A stretch of 64,000 bases of DNA from Komagataeibacter oboediens (GTDB lineage: Bacteria; Pseudomonadota; Alphaproteobacteria; Acetobacterales; Acetobacteraceae), in NCBI RefSeq assembly GCF_003207815.1, contig NZ_NKTX01000004.1:1-64000 (forward strand), given 5' to 3'. The notes beneath the pieces are model-generated. The model had not been told where the DNA came from, searched no databases, and saw only the letters and a program-made list of their open reading frames with translations. The position numbers were made by a program, and so were the translations under genes. Shown piece by piece: positions 20,659 to 31,868 of this stretch. Numbering within the stretch: position 1 is the first letter of the stretch; each line of letters opens with the position of its first letter.

Positions 20659-22176
20659 ATGAACATCAACGCAGTTACCCGCCGGACCGGCCTGTTCCTG
20701 ACATCGGCCATTTTCCTGGCCGGTTGCACGGTAGGCCCCCGCTACCAGCCCGACCGGATGAAACCCCCGGCCAAGTTTACCGAGGACGACCACGCCGCCA
20801 CCAAGGAAGAGATCGAGGAGACCAACAAGGAACTGAAGGAGTGGTGGCACCTCTTCAAGGATCCGGAACTCGACAAGCTGGTGGATAAGGCGATCGCGGG
20901 GAACTACAACCTGCAGGTCGCGGGCCAGCGGATCATGGCCGAACGCGCGATCCGCGACGTGCAGGCATCGCAGTGGTATCCGCAGGTCGATACGCAGGCA
21001 TCCGCTGGTGATGTGCGGTATTCGATCAATATCGACAATTGGCCGCTGCGGCCCGGCAATCCGGTCAACCATCCGCAGGCATCGTACCTGGGCTACGGGT
21101 TCAGCGCCAGCTGGCAGATTGACGTGTTCGGTCGCATCCGCCGCAGCGTGGAAGCTGAAAATCGCGCGGTCGAGGAATCGATCGAGGACCGTCGCGCCGT
21201 CATGGTCATGATGCTGTCCGAACTGGCCGGTGACTACATGATGCTGCGTGACCAGCAGCTGCGGCTGGAAATCGCCAACAACAACATCCATGTGGCGCAG
21301 GATGCCTATGACCTGACCAACCGCCTGTACCTGGAAGGCGTGGGTAACACCATGCAGATCGCACAGGCCAAGGCGGAGCTGGATTCGCAGACGGCGGCGC
21401 GTGAACCGCTGAAAACCCATATCTCCCAGATCACGCATGCGATTGACGTGCTGATGGGGCAGATGCCCGGCACATCGGAACTGGAACTGAAGGTGGCCAG
21501 GCCGCTGCCGCCGGTGCCGGAATTCCCGTCCACCCTGCCGTCCATGGTCATTGCCAACCGTCCTGACATCCGCAAGGCCGAACGTACCTATGCCGAAGCC
21601 ACGGCACGCATTGGCGTGGCCGTTGCCCAGCTTTATCCGAACTTCACCATTCCGCTGAACTTCAACCCCAATGCATCGGCCCTGTATCAGGTGTTCCAGA
21701 TGGGGGGCATGAGCTGGCAGTTCCTGATGATGGCCTCGCTGCCGCTGATGCATGGCGGCAAATATACCTCCCAGATCCGCATGGCGCAGGCTGCGGCCGA
21801 AGCCAGCCGACTGGCCTATCGTCAGTCCGTCCTGAATGGCTTCAAGGAAGTCGAGGACGCGATGGCCGCATGGCATGATGATGAAGAACACACCGAACTG
21901 CTGGCCAAGGCTGCGGAAGACAGCGCATTGGCCAGCGAGCGTGCACGCAAGCTGTATGCTGCCGGTCTGGTCGGCTTCCTGGAAGTACTGACAACCGAAC
22001 GCACGACCCTGAACGCCCAGAATGCGGAGGCCATGGCACGGCTGGAACGCCTGCAGGACGCCATCAACCTTTACACGGCACTTGGCGCGGGCTGGCAGGG
22101 TATTGCCCTGACCAACACCACCCTGCCTGTCTCGCTGGAAAAACAGAATATTCTGGCACGCGCTTTCCAGCAGTAA
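20659..22176 (+). CDS. NodT-family outer-membrane efflux lipoprotein
   Basis: A 505-residue TolC-like outer-membrane factor. The lipobox LAGC puts the lipidated cysteine at residue 23, followed by the family's TVGPRYQPD. Two OEP repeats (about 60-265 and 280-490) form the trimeric barrel and tunnel. It ends the MarR-linked efflux cassette. A hairpin at 22187-22218 lies just after the stop. Confidence 0.92.
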   Translation: MNINAVTRRTGLFLTSAIFLAGCTVGPRYQPDRMKPPAKFTEDDHAATKEEIEETNKELKEWWHLFKDPELDKLVDKAIAGNYNLQVAGQRIMAERAIRDVQASQWYPQVDTQASAGDVRYSINIDNWPLRPGNPVNHPQASYLGYGFSASWQIDVFGRIRRSVEAENRAVEESIEDRRAVMVMMLSELAGDYMMLRDQQLRLEIANNNIHVAQDAYDLTNRLYLEGVGNTMQIAQAKAELDSQTAAREPLKTHISQITHAIDVLMGQMPGTSELELKVARPLPPVPEFPSTLPSMVIANRPDIRKAERTYAEATARIGVAVAQLYPNFTIPLNFNPNASALYQVFQMGGMSWQFLMMASLPLMHGGKYTSQIRMAQAAAEASRLAYRQSVLNGFKEVEDAMAAWHDDEEHTELLAKAAEDSALASERARKLYAAGLVGFLEVLTTERTTLNAQNAEAMARLERLQDAINLYTALGAGWQGIALTNTTLPVSLEKQNILARAFQQ

Positions 22177-22555
22177 AACCTTTCTGCCAGCTGGCCCATA
22201 TAACGTGTGGCCGGCTGGGCATGCCCCCGGCCCTGCGTCTGTCTGTTTTATCCGCGACAGGGGCAGGGAAACGGGTCTCAAACCTGTTACCTTCAGTTTT
22301 ATGTAAAACGTCAGATGTCTTTGCGAAGTAACGCAGAGATACGGGAAAGAACAGATGCCCATAGCATCCCGGACAGGCGCAATGTGACCTGCTGGCATGA
22401 CTTTTGTCGTGCACTGCCAGAATGACAGGCTTCAGCCCTTTATAGGGAGCAGCAGACCGTTGCGATCCGCAGAAAGGGATATGTTCACTTAATTCAATAA
22501 AATCATGCCGGATGATTGTCCTGTGTCACGCATATGCTAAACAGGTCAGCACATG
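22177..22555. other. intergenic region between nodT and tRNA-Leu
   Basis: No gene supported. A ten-pair hairpin with one G-T pair (22187-22196 with 22209-22218) follows nodT without a U run. Near the right end, TTGTCC (22517-22522), 16 bases and TAAACA (22539-22544) make a weak promoter candidate for the tRNA. Confidence 0.5.
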
Positions 22556-22643
22556 CGAGCTTGGCGGAATGGTAGACGCACGAGACTTAAAATCTTGCGC
22601 CCGCAACAGGGCGTGCGGGTTCGAGTCCCGCAGCTCGCACCAC
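22556..22643 (+). tRNA. tRNA-Leu(UAA)
   Basis: A complete class II tRNA. The acceptor arms GCGAGCT and AGCTCGC pair fully. The anticodon loop CTTAAAA has TAA at 22589-22591. A variable arm (TTGCGCCCGCAACAGGGCGTG region) and the T-arm GCGGGTTCGAGTCCCGC are present, and the 3' CCA is encoded. The variable arm length fits leucine. The tRNA is followed by an integrase remnant and AT-rich genes. Confidence 0.97.
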
Positions 22644-22696
22644 GCAACACATTGATTTAATTTATACTTTATAAATTCCTGCAATCAGGTCTGGAT

Positions 22697-22981
22697 TTGC
22701 TACACACCCTGCTCCACCGGAGCCCTCGTATGGGGAGTAGAGGAGAGCTTATTCAAAAACAATCTGATTACTATTTTCGTTATCGCGTTCCTGCTCGTCT
22801 CAAGGGAAGCAGACATCTGGCATCCGCGGCAAAAGCCAAGGGGCAAAGTGAACAGATCAAGCACAATCTGGCACGTATGATTAGTGATCTTCGGGGCTTT
22901 TGCGTGGGATGCCGATGCCCTGATCCCAACCTGTCACTGGCACCATCAGACAGGTTAGTTTCACGTCCTGCAGTTTCATAA
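22697..22981 (+). pseudogene. integrase N-terminal remnant
   Basis: A 94-codon frame 53 bases after tRNA-Leu. The first half reads like the N-terminus of a tyrosine recombinase (GELIQKQSDYYFRYRVPARL, cf. the DUF6538-type arm of phage integrases). After about residue 65 the similarity ends and the frame stops. A further short stretch in another frame (about 22945-23083, ITDLEPETIYQTADTVAGCL) may be the continuation after a frameshift. There is no catalytic domain. I read it as the remains of an island integrase that used the tRNA as attachment site. Confidence 0.55.
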
Positions 22982-23494
22982 CTGATCTGGAACCGGAAAC
23001 AATATATCAGACTGCGGACACAGTAGCCGGTTGCCTCTCATCGCTCAGAATGAACCAGCAGTATCTTCCAACCACCGCCTGAGCAAACAGGATGCTGCGG
23101 GTATTGATCATCTTACAAAAACGGCTGTCCATTTCCGATTATGGCGGTGCATCAGGACAAAAGGTGCTGCTCTACGCTTCTGTTTTTCATCAATCAGGTC
23201 AGTAGCGTTTCATCTTCCACGTCATTCTGGTCACTTATCCATCCTGCTGTGGTATTCACCTTCCAATTCCGAATTCTGTGCAAAAATCAATGGATTTCCA
23301 AAAAATATACAGCCAGAAACCGCAATGAATATCACCACCCAGAACATTCTTTTGTTATTTATAATGAATAAATAATATAATATTTTATCGAAAATATAAT
23401 AAATTAATCAAGAAATCCTTTTACTCTCAATTCAGATATTTGATTGCCAAGAGTCTGTAATTTTGCGATGCACATCGAAAGATAAAAAAGCAAT
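22982..23494 (+). other. decayed AT-rich stretch after the integrase remnant
   Basis: No intact gene. Short overlapping frames show no conserved domain. Composition drifts from genome-like to very AT-rich (from about 23270), ending in the promoter region of the next gene. It probably holds further island debris. Confidence 0.5.
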
Positions 23495-25222
23495 ATGGAG
23501 AGAAACGTGAGTAGATTTATCCAGAGGCATGCACTCCAGAAACTAACCTTTCTGGTCGTCGCCATACTCACGTCACTGATCATCTGCTACCGATATCAAA
23601 TCATAAACCAGTTCTCTGTTCTGTTTGGAGATGATTACGATACGGTTATAGAAATTTCCATATTACACCATTGGAAAAATGTTTTCTTCAATGGTGAAAC
23701 ATGGAGCTCCACTCAATACTTCTTCCCATATCTGAAAACTCTTGGATATAATGATGGATACTTTTTATTTGGTATTTTATACAGCATAAGTCAATTTTTT
23801 ACAAAAAGTCCATTCATTTCCAATGATGTGACCGGTATTTTTCTTCATGTTATCGGTTTCTGTCTTTTTTATATCATGTGTCGCACCGTATTCAGGTTTC
23901 AATTTATTTCATCAATATTTGGTTCATTTATATTTGTAACATCAAATAATATATGGATAAATTCTGCGCATCATATCCAGATATTAATGATATACTTCAT
24001 ACCAGCATTGATCATTCTTTTCTACATATCACGTGAAAATTATATTTCTGGAAATCGAAAACGTTCTTATCTCTATGCTTTGTGCTGTAGTGCATTATGT
24101 GCTGCATGTTTCATGACAGGTTATTACATCCTGTGGTTCTTTGTATTTTCCATTTGCATACTTTTAGCGACGGTTTCCACGATTTCATGCATTCGAGGAA
24201 ACATAAAATCTGTATTCAATGCAGAAATCAATTTGTACCCATATTATTTCATTCTTTTATCTTCTTTTATTACATTAATGGTTCCGTTCCTTTACGTATA
24301 CCTAAGCAAAGCCCGCGAAACCGGCATGCACTCATGGGAAGAAACCTATGCCTATCTGCCACATCCTTATGATTTACTTCACATAGGACATTGGAACGGA
24401 GGGGTCATATTTGCCATTTCCGTTCTCAACCAGCTTGGGCAATGGGGAGTGGGCAGAGACCTTGTACTGCGCACGCCTTATCATTTCAGTGAACTTCTGG
24501 TCGGATTTCCGCCTGTTACCCTTGCCTTGGCCTTCTGGGGTGCCTGGGCAGGCACACGATATGGAACAGCACGTTACAGTAGAACAATATGGCTGATATT
24601 TTCGGTTACGAATATTATCATCCTGCTGCTCTGTTTCAAGCTCGGGCCACTTTCACTGTGGCAACTGGTCTTCCATCTTGTGCCGGGCGCAAAAGGATTG
24701 CGGGTCGTCAGTCGGTTTTTCCTGTATGAAACCCTCCCGTTATGTATTGCACTTTCACTTGCCTGCGATTTCCTTCTGCAACGCAGACAATATGTGCTGA
24801 CAACCGTCCTTCTGCTCATTGTTGTCTGTGAACAGGTGAATTTCTCTCCTGTTCTGGGCCTCTCCCTGAACAGGGAGCAGGCGCTTTATGACAGCGTTCC
24901 AGATAAACCCGCCCAATGTAAGGCATTCGTGGTAGCAGACACACCGCCTGCCGTCCCGGATAGTGGATACGACCTTTATCATGGCAATAGTTTTGCCATG
25001 CTGTATTCAGAGCTGGCACAGATCCCGACCCCTATGGGATTTTCCACCTTCAATCCCCCGGATTGGGACTTCAGTTCACCTTACGATGGAGTTCCCGGCG
25101 TTACGGATATTGCAGTGAGAGCAGTTCACTATGCCTCTGCCCACAATTTTTTACCTGGTCTGTGTGAATTATCCATCACAAAAAACACAGCTTCATGGCG
25201 AAACCTGCGCTCCATACCGTAA
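23495..25222 (+). CDS. multi-pass membrane protein, GT-C glycosyltransferase-like
   Basis: A 575-residue protein with about ten to twelve hydrophobic segments and a short soluble C-terminus. After the first membrane segment the loop carries FGDDYDTVIE, an acidic pair where GT-C enzymes keep a catalytic Asp motif. This suggests a polyprenyl-phosphate-sugar-dependent glycosyltransferase, but the family is not recognised with certainty. The N-terminal half is strongly AT-rich (many A/T third positions), unlike neighbouring genes, which points to transfer. It is followed by a GtrB-like gene 283 bases on. Confidence 0.55.
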   Translation: MERNVSRFIQRHALQKLTFLVVAILTSLIICYRYQIINQFSVLFGDDYDTVIEISILHHWKNVFFNGETWSSTQYFFPYLKTLGYNDGYFLFGILYSISQFFTKSPFISNDVTGIFLHVIGFCLFYIMCRTVFRFQFISSIFGSFIFVTSNNIWINSAHHIQILMIYFIPALIILFYISRENYISGNRKRSYLYALCCSALCAACFMTGYYILWFFVFSICILLATVSTISCIRGNIKSVFNAEINLYPYYFILLSSFITLMVPFLYVYLSKARETGMHSWEETYAYLPHPYDLLHIGHWNGGVIFAISVLNQLGQWGVGRDLVLRTPYHFSELLVGFPPVTLALAFWGAWAGTRYGTARYSRTIWLIFSVTNIIILLLCFKLGPLSLWQLVFHLVPGAKGLRVVSRFFLYETLPLCIALSLACDFLLQRRQYVLTTVLLLIVVCEQVNFSPVLGLSLNREQALYDSVPDKPAQCKAFVVADTPPAVPDSGYDLYHGNSFAMLYSELAQIPTPMGFSTFNPPDWDFSSPYDGVPGVTDIAVRAVHYASAHNFLPGLCELSITKNTASWRNLRSIP

Positions 25223-25505
25223 TGGTTTATATTTCCACATAGTAAAATATCCAGAATGCACACGTTGATATATCCAAAAATAAAATTTTTAACTTATGGA
25301 ATTACGTTTGGTATATAATTAATATGTTTATTATTTGATTTTATCTTCACGTAATGGAAATTTAACATGAATTAAATTCATGGTATTTTTTTTATCAATC
25401 CGTTCGGCTATATCAGGTCCACAGTTGATCTTACCATGTTTATTTCACGATAGTGGGCCTTACGCTCTTTTACTAAAGCATTTCTCTGTTAATGTCTGGA
25501 TTGTC

Positions 25506-26507
25506 ATGACGGATTTTATTTCAAGAAAAAATAAGAATACCCTGTCTGTCGTGGTTCTTATCCCCTGCTACAATGAAGAAACAACCGTATTTCAGGTTGT
25601 ATCCGATTTCAGGAAATATCTGCCGGATGCCGTTGTCTATGTATATGACAACAATTCAACCGATAATACCGTCCGAAGGGCACTGGATGCCGGCGCCATC
25701 GTGCGCCGGGAAAGCATGCCGGGCAAAGGAAATGTCGTCCGTCGCATGTTTGCGGATATTGACGCTGATTTCTATATTCTGGTGGATGGGGATGCGACTT
25801 ATGATGCCTCTGCAGCACCGGAAATGCTTGCGCTGGCATCCAGCAATGGCCTCGATATGGTCAATGGCGCACGCGTCAGTACCGCCACGACGGCCTACCG
25901 GCCCGGACATGTTCTGGGCAACAAGATATTTACCCTGCTTGTAAGATCCGTATTCGGAAAAAGGATATCGGATATCCTGTCCGGCTACAGGGTATTCTCA
26001 CGCCGTTTCGTCAAATCCTTTCCCGCTCTCTCAAGCGGGTTTGAAACCGAGACGGAATTTTCCATTCATGCCCTCGATCTCCGCATGCCGATCGGGGAAA
26101 TCCGGACACGCTATTTCGAACGGCCGACAGGATCACAATCCAAGCTAAACACATGGAAAGACGGGTTCAGGATCATGGCCCTGATTTTCAACCTCATAAA
26201 GCTCGAACGGCCTCTGGTGTTTTTTTCCACTGTCGCGGTGGTCCTGTTATGTCTTTCCCTTATGGCCGGCATGCCAGTCATTATTGGCTGGCTTCATACG
26301 GGGCTTGTTCCACGTCTTCCCACTGCACTCCTGGCAACAGGTTTTATCATCCTGTCAGCCCTGTCGTTTACCTGCGGGCTGATCCTGGACGTGGTCTATC
26401 TGGCCCGCACGGAAGCAAAACGGCTGGCCTATCTCGCCCAGCCTTCCCCTACGTCATATGACGCAACCTGTTCCCTGGCTGCCGTGGAACTTGTTGCCAG
26501 CAACTGA
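25506..26507 (+). CDS. GtrB/DPM1-like family 2 glycosyltransferase
   Basis: A 333-residue GT2 enzyme. The N-terminal catalytic domain (about 12-230) has VLIPCYNEE, DNNSTDNT and the DGD motif (94-96). Two C-terminal membrane segments follow (about 239-262 and 274-300). This is the build of enzymes that load glucose or mannose on undecaprenyl or dolichyl phosphate. I start at 25506; an ATG 126 bases earlier would add a hydrophobic, AT-rich leader that does not belong to the domain. It likely supplies the donor for the upstream GT-C-like protein. No GtrA flippase gene is present. Confidence 0.82.
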   Translation: MTDFISRKNKNTLSVVVLIPCYNEETTVFQVVSDFRKYLPDAVVYVYDNNSTDNTVRRALDAGAIVRRESMPGKGNVVRRMFADIDADFYILVDGDATYDASAAPEMLALASSNGLDMVNGARVSTATTAYRPGHVLGNKIFTLLVRSVFGKRISDILSGYRVFSRRFVKSFPALSSGFETETEFSIHALDLRMPIGEIRTRYFERPTGSQSKLNTWKDGFRIMALIFNLIKLERPLVFFSTVAVVLLCLSLMAGMPVIIGWLHTGLVPRLPTALLATGFIILSALSFTCGLILDVVYLARTEAKRLAYLAQPSPTSYDATCSLAAVELVASN

Positions 26508-26761
26508 CCATTACGGCCCTTATCCCGCGCATATGGACCATGACGGGAAACCCGATATGCCACAAAGAGGAAAGGGGGATTTCGGTTTACACTTAGCGAA
26601 CCCCCGGTTCCATTCCTCCAGACGGTTTATCCTTCACCGCACCCGGGGCGGTTCATGCAGGGAGGCCATGCCGTGGGCGGCCTGCCGCCACCCTGCGCAG
26701 GCAGACCTAAATACGGTATAAGAATGCGCTTGTCTTTTCTTGCCCAAGGTACGCCGCCTGC

Positions 26762-27829
<1,068 letters not shown>

Positions 27830-27925
27830 TTACGTTCGTACAGATAAAAACGTCTCCTTCATGCCGTTTTTATTCATGAATACTGCCTCATGCACCTGTG
27901 CATGAAATATACATCAAATCATGAA

Positions 27926-28002
27926 GACGTTTTTGGTGAATCTTTTCTCAAAAAACTTTGGAAACCGCCTCCTTCCGGAAAAAAGACGGCATGCCAGGTT
28001 AT
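27926..28002 (+). repeat. dispersed double-hairpin repeat, copy D (degenerate)
   Basis: GACGTTTTTGGTGAATCTTT marks the left end. The first hairpin is damaged (TCTTTTCTCAAAAAACTTTGG). The second is reduced to ACCGCCTCCTTCCGGAAAAAAGACGGC. It lies between the convergent L,D-transpeptidase and phosphoketolase genes. Confidence 0.6.
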
Positions 28003-28016
28003 CCCGACGCCAGTAT

Positions 28017-28046
28017 AAAAAAAGGGAGGGCACTACTGCCCTCCCC
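28017..28046 (-). terminator. intrinsic terminator of the ackA-xfp operon
   Basis: A nine-bp stem (GGGAGGGCA 28024-28032 with TGCCCTCCC 28037-28045) and a four-base loop, with the A-tract 28017-28023 giving the U run on the minus strand, about 30 bases past the xfp stop. Confidence 0.88.
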
Positions 28047-28074
28047 TTTCCGGAACCCTGAGGAACCTGACGCC

Positions 28075-30444
28075 TTATGACCAGCGCCAGTTACGGATTT
28101 CCGGCAGATCCTGACCATATTCAGCCACGTAACGCGTGTGCTCAACCAGCTTGTCACTGATGGCCTGGTTGGCATACGCCGCCTTGGCCGCCAGCCCCGG
28201 CACATGCCGTATAACGTTCTGCACCAGATGGAAACGATCCAGGTTGTTCCGCACAGTCATATCGAACGGCGTGGTGGTGGACCCTTCTTCCCGATAACCA
28301 TGCACATGGAAGTTGCGGCAGTTGGTCCGCTTGTAGATCAGCTTGTGAATCAGCGCGGGATAGCCATGGAACGCAAAGATCACCGGCTTGTCGGTGGTGA
28401 ACAGGCTGTCGAACACGAAATCATCCAGACCATCCGGGTGCTGGGACTTCGATTCAAGGGTCAGCAGATCAACCACATTGATCACACGGATCTTCAGGTC
28501 CGGCAGGTGTTTATTCAGCAACTGTACGGCTGCCAGCGTTTCGATTGTCGGCACGTCACCGGCACAGGCCATGACCACGTCGGGTTCACCGCCCTTGTCA
28601 TTGCTGGCCCATTCCCAGATCCCGATGCCCTTGGCGCAATGCGCAATGGCGGAATCCATGTCCAGCCACTGCGGCTCGGGCTGCTTGCCGGCCACGATCA
28701 CGTTCACACGGTCACGGCTTTCAAGGCATGATTTGGCCACGCACAGCAGGGTGTTGGCATCAGGCGGCAGGAACACCCGCACCGTCTTCGCCTTCTTGTT
28801 CAGCACATGGTCGATGAAACCGGGGTCCTGATGGCTGAACCCGTTATGATCCTGCCGCCACACATGTGACGTCAGCAGGTAGTTCAGCGATGCGATCGGC
28901 GCGCGCCATGAGACCTCATCAGCCTGCTTGATCCACTTGGCATGCTGGTTGACCATCGAATCCACGATGTGGATGAACGCCTCATAGCATGACATGAAGC
29001 CATGGCGACCGGTCAGCAGGTACCCTTCCAGCCAGCCCTGGCAGGTGTGCTCGCTCAGGATTTCCATCACATGGCCATCAACCGCCAGATGGTCGTCGTA
29101 ATCGAAGGTCTCGGCGTTCCATGCGCGGTTGGTCACGTCCAGCACCGCGTTCAGACGGTTGGAGTTGTTTTCATCAGGCGCCAGCACGCGGAAGTTGCGG
29201 GCAGACAGGTTGGCCTTCATCACATCACGCAGCCACGTGCCCAGTACGCGGGTACCTTCGCCAAGTTCATGCCCCGGCGAGGAGACGGTCACGGCATAAT
29301 CCGTCACATCCGGCAGGCGCAGGTCACGGCGCAGCAGGCCACCATTGGCATGCGGGTTGGCGCTCATGCGACGGTCACCCTTGGGCGCCAGCGCCGCGAT
29401 TTCCGGCATCAGGGTACCGTTTTCGTCAAACAGTTCTTCCGGCCTGTAGCTATGCAGCCATTCGTCCAGCAGCTTCAGGTGGGTCGGGTTGGTCATGTCG
29501 GTAATGGGCACCTGATGGGCGCGCCAGTACCCTTCCGTGCGCAGGCCATCCACCGTCTTGGGGCAGGTCCAGCCCTTGGGCGTGCGCATGATGATCATGG
29601 GCCATGCCGGACGCGCGGTTTCATTCTTCTCGCGCGCGGCTTTCTGGATGTCCGCAATCTTCGCAAAGGCCGTGTCCATCGCCGCGGCCATTTTCTGGTG
29701 CATGGTGTCGGGATCATCGCCCGCCACCTCGATCGGGTCATAGCCGTAGCCCCGGAACAGGCTGAGCAGTTCCTCGGTAGGGATACGGGCAAGCACGGTC
29801 GGATTGGCGATCTTGTAGCCGTTCAGGTGCAGGATCGGCAGGACCGCGCCATCAGTCTTGGGGTCCAGGAACTTGTTGCTGTGCCAGGATGTCGCCATCG
29901 GGCCGGTTTCGGCTTCGCCATCGCCCACGACACAGGCTACGACCAGGTCAGGATTATCGAACGCCGCGCCATAGGCATGGGACAGCGAATACCCCAGTTC
30001 CCCACCTTCATTGATGGAACCCGGCGTGGTGGGTGCCGCATGGCTGGGAATGCCACCGGGGAAGGAGAACTGCTTGACCAGCTTCGCCAGACCGTCCGCA
30101 TCCTGCGATACTTCGGGGAAATACTCGCTGTACGTGCCTTCCAGATAGGTGCTCGCCACCACCCCCGGCGCCCCGTGGCCCGGCCCAGCAACGAACAGGA
30201 TGCTGCGATCCTGTTCACGGATGATGCGGTTGAGGTGCAGGTACAGGAAGTTCAGGCCCGGCGTGGTGCCCCAGTGACCCAGCAGCCGGGGCTTGGTATG
30301 TTCCAGCTTCAGCGGTTCACGCAGCAGCGGGTTCGTCAGCAGGTAGATCTGGGCAATCGACAGATAGTTTGCTGCATGCCACCACTTGTTGAACAGCGCG
30401 ACATCCGCTGCGGACAGCGGTGTTGCGGATGCAGTTTCACTCAT
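28075..30444 (-). CDS. xfp: phosphoketolase (xylulose-5-P/fructose-6-P)
   Basis: A 789-residue ThDP enzyme of full family length. It cleaves xylulose-5-phosphate (and often fructose-6-phosphate) with phosphate to acetyl phosphate plus a triose or tetrose phosphate. Recognisable parts are the N-terminal [18 protein letters not shown], the [11 protein letters not shown] motif, the ThDP/Mg motif GDGEAETGP with a later Asn, and the C-terminal [11 protein letters not shown] block. It lies 42 bases downstream of acetate kinase, which turns its acetyl phosphate into acetate and ATP. Together they give a carbon-saving bypass of glycolysis. Confidence 0.97.
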   Translation of the reverse strand: MSETASATPLSAADVALFNKWWHAANYLSIAQIYLLTNPLLREPLKLEHTKPRLLGHWGTTPGLNFLYLHLNRIIREQDRSILFVAGPGHGAPGVVASTYLEGTYSEYFPEVSQDADGLAKLVKQFSFPGGIPSHAAPTTPGSINEGGELGYSLSHAYGAAFDNPDLVVACVVGDGEAETGPMATSWHSNKFLDPKTDGAVLPILHLNGYKIANPTVLARIPTEELLSLFRGYGYDPIEVAGDDPDTMHQKMAAAMDTAFAKIADIQKAAREKNETARPAWPMIIMRTPKGWTCPKTVDGLRTEGYWRAHQVPITDMTNPTHLKLLDEWLHSYRPEELFDENGTLMPEIAALAPKGDRRMSANPHANGGLLRRDLRLPDVTDYAVTVSSPGHELGEGTRVLGTWLRDVMKANLSARNFRVLAPDENNSNRLNAVLDVTNRAWNAETFDYDDHLAVDGHVMEILSEHTCQGWLEGYLLTGRHGFMSCYEAFIHIVDSMVNQHAKWIKQADEVSWRAPIASLNYLLTSHVWRQDHNGFSHQDPGFIDHVLNKKAKTVRVFLPPDANTLLCVAKSCLESRDRVNVIVAGKQPEPQWLDMDSAIAHCAKGIGIWEWASNDKGGEPDVVMACAGDVPTIETLAAVQLLNKHLPDLKIRVINVVDLLTLESKSQHPDGLDDFVFDSLFTTDKPVIFAFHGYPALIHKLIYKRTNCRNFHVHGYREEGSTTTPFDMTVRNNLDRFHLVQNVIRHVPGLAAKAAYANQAISDKLVEHTRYVAEYGQDLPEIRNWRWS

Positions 30445-30486
30445 TTCCGTTCCTTCCGAGACATTCTATCCCTGTCCGGCCTGCGT

Positions 30487-31698
30487 TCAGGACAGACACA
30501 TCAGCACATGCCGACGGATTGTCGTTTCCTCATCGGTGGGGATGACCCGCACCTCCACGGCACTATCCGGCATGCTTATGATTTCATGGTGAGCGGCATT
30601 GGCCTGCGCATCAAGGCGGACACCCGCCCATTCCAGCCGTTTGCAGATCGCCGCACGGATCAGGGCGTCATGTTCCCCGATGCCCGCGGTAAACACCAGC
30701 CCGTCCAGCCCCTGCAGCGCCGCCATCATGCCGCCGGCCTGCTGGGCAAAACGATAGACGAACAGGTCAAGCGCCTGCGTCACCTCCGGGCTGACCCCGG
30801 CATGGGCGTGCAGGTCGCGCATATCCGCCGACAGGCCCGACACCCCCAGCAGCCCGGAGCGATGGTAGAGGATATTTTCGATTTCCGCCGCACCCAGCCC
30901 TTCTTCCTTGAGCATGTACAGGATGACGCCGGGGTCCAGATGCCCGCACCGTGTCCCCATGACCAGGCCATCCAGCACTGAAAAGCCCATGGTGGTATCA
31001 ATGCTGCGCCCGGCCTGCAGGGCACACAGGCTGCCCCCGCTGCCGATATGCGCGACAATTGTCCGCCCCTGCGCCAGATGTGGCGCCCGTGCGCGCAGAA
31101 CGGACGCAATGTATTCGTATGACAGCCCATGGAACCCGTACCGTCGCACGCCCCGGTCGGCATAATCCCGCGGCAGGGCCTGCGCCTGCGCAACCGCGGG
31201 CAGGGTATGGTGGAAACCGGTATCGAAACACGCGACCTGCGGCAGGTCGGGATGCTGGTCCAGCAGCGCGCGGATGGGCGCAAGACTGCCGGGCTGGTGC
31301 AGCGGGGCGAAGGGGGTCAGGGCCGCAAGCCGGGCCAGAATATCCGGGGTGACCCGCACGGGGGCAATGAATTCGGGACCGCCATGCACCACGCGATGGC
31401 CAACCGCCATAAGGTCCACGGTCCCCAGTTGCCTGCCCACCCATTCCATCAGGGTTGCCATGGGGCCATGATGCGCCGCATCTTTCGCTCCCTCGGCGAC
31501 GGGGGCCCATTTTTCATCCACCAGCACGCGGCCTGCTGCATCATGGGCGACGAAATGGGGATGGATGCCGATTCCCTCAAGCTCCCCCGATGCAATACGA
31601 TGGCTGGGGGAGGCCGCCGTTTCCCCCGGCTCAATGGCAAACAGGGCGAACTTCAGGCTGGATGATCCTGCGTTCAGTGCCAGCACAGCGCGTGTCAT
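30487..31698 (-). CDS. ackA: acetate kinase
   Basis: A 403-residue acetate/sugar kinase (ASKHA fold) that interconverts acetyl phosphate + ADP and acetate + ATP. The signature ALNAGSSSLKF lies near the N-terminus and the second signature RYGFHGLSYEY midway. I start at 31698 (MTRAVLALNAG) with GGGGGAGACAGGC directly upstream; the frame opens 63 bases earlier but overlaps the FNR box, so it is unlikely. It is first gene of ackA-xfp. There is no phosphotransacetylase gene beside it, so acetyl phosphate from phosphoketolase is the probable substrate. Confidence 0.96.
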   Translation of the reverse strand: MTRAVLALNAGSSSLKFALFAIEPGETAASPSHRIASGELEGIGIHPHFVAHDAAGRVLVDEKWAPVAEGAKDAAHHGPMATLMEWVGRQLGTVDLMAVGHRVVHGGPEFIAPVRVTPDILARLAALTPFAPLHQPGSLAPIRALLDQHPDLPQVACFDTGFHHTLPAVAQAQALPRDYADRGVRRYGFHGLSYEYIASVLRARAPHLAQGRTIVAHIGSGGSLCALQAGRSIDTTMGFSVLDGLVMGTRCGHLDPGVILYMLKEEGLGAAEIENILYHRSGLLGVSGLSADMRDLHAHAGVSPEVTQALDLFVYRFAQQAGGMMAALQGLDGLVFTAGIGEHDALIRAAICKRLEWAGVRLDAQANAAHHEIISMPDSAVEVRVIPTDEETTIRRHVLMCLS

Positions 31699-31760
31699 GC
31701 CTGTCTCCCCCCTGTTTTTTACAACCGGCAATATGTCACGCTGATCTGCCATTCGTGACA

Positions 31761-31774
31761 TTGATGCGAATCAA
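31761..31774. promoter_or_regulatory. consensus FNR box upstream of ackA-xfp
   Basis: TTGATGCGAATCAA is an exact match to TTGAT-N4-ATCAA. It lies 63 bases upstream of the ackA start on the minus strand, a normal distance for an activator site over or next to the -35 region. It predicts oxygen- or redox-dependent control of the phosphoketolase operon by an FNR-type regulator. Confidence 0.7.
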
Positions 31775-31854
31775 TTGCCTACATCGGAGCAGGCTTCAAG
31801 GAAGCGAAATAATGGGCTGCATCCCGCATGTTGCATCCATCAGGCATGGGTACA

Positions 31855-31868
31855 TTGACCCGAATCAC
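31855..31868. promoter_or_regulatory. degenerate second FNR-like box
   Basis: TTGACCCGAATCAC matches eight of the ten fixed positions of the FNR consensus. It lies 94 bases from the perfect box, about nine helical turns, on the same side as an upstream auxiliary site would be. Confidence 0.35.

Noticed and set aside
23031-23375. Two overlapping small frames as genes
   Set aside because: No ribosome site, no domain, cysteine/serine-rich random composition and a decayed context.
29002-30981. Long plus-strand frame across xfp and ackA
   Set aside because: Antisense shadow of two clearly recognised enzymes; rich in His/Arg/Gln as such shadows are.
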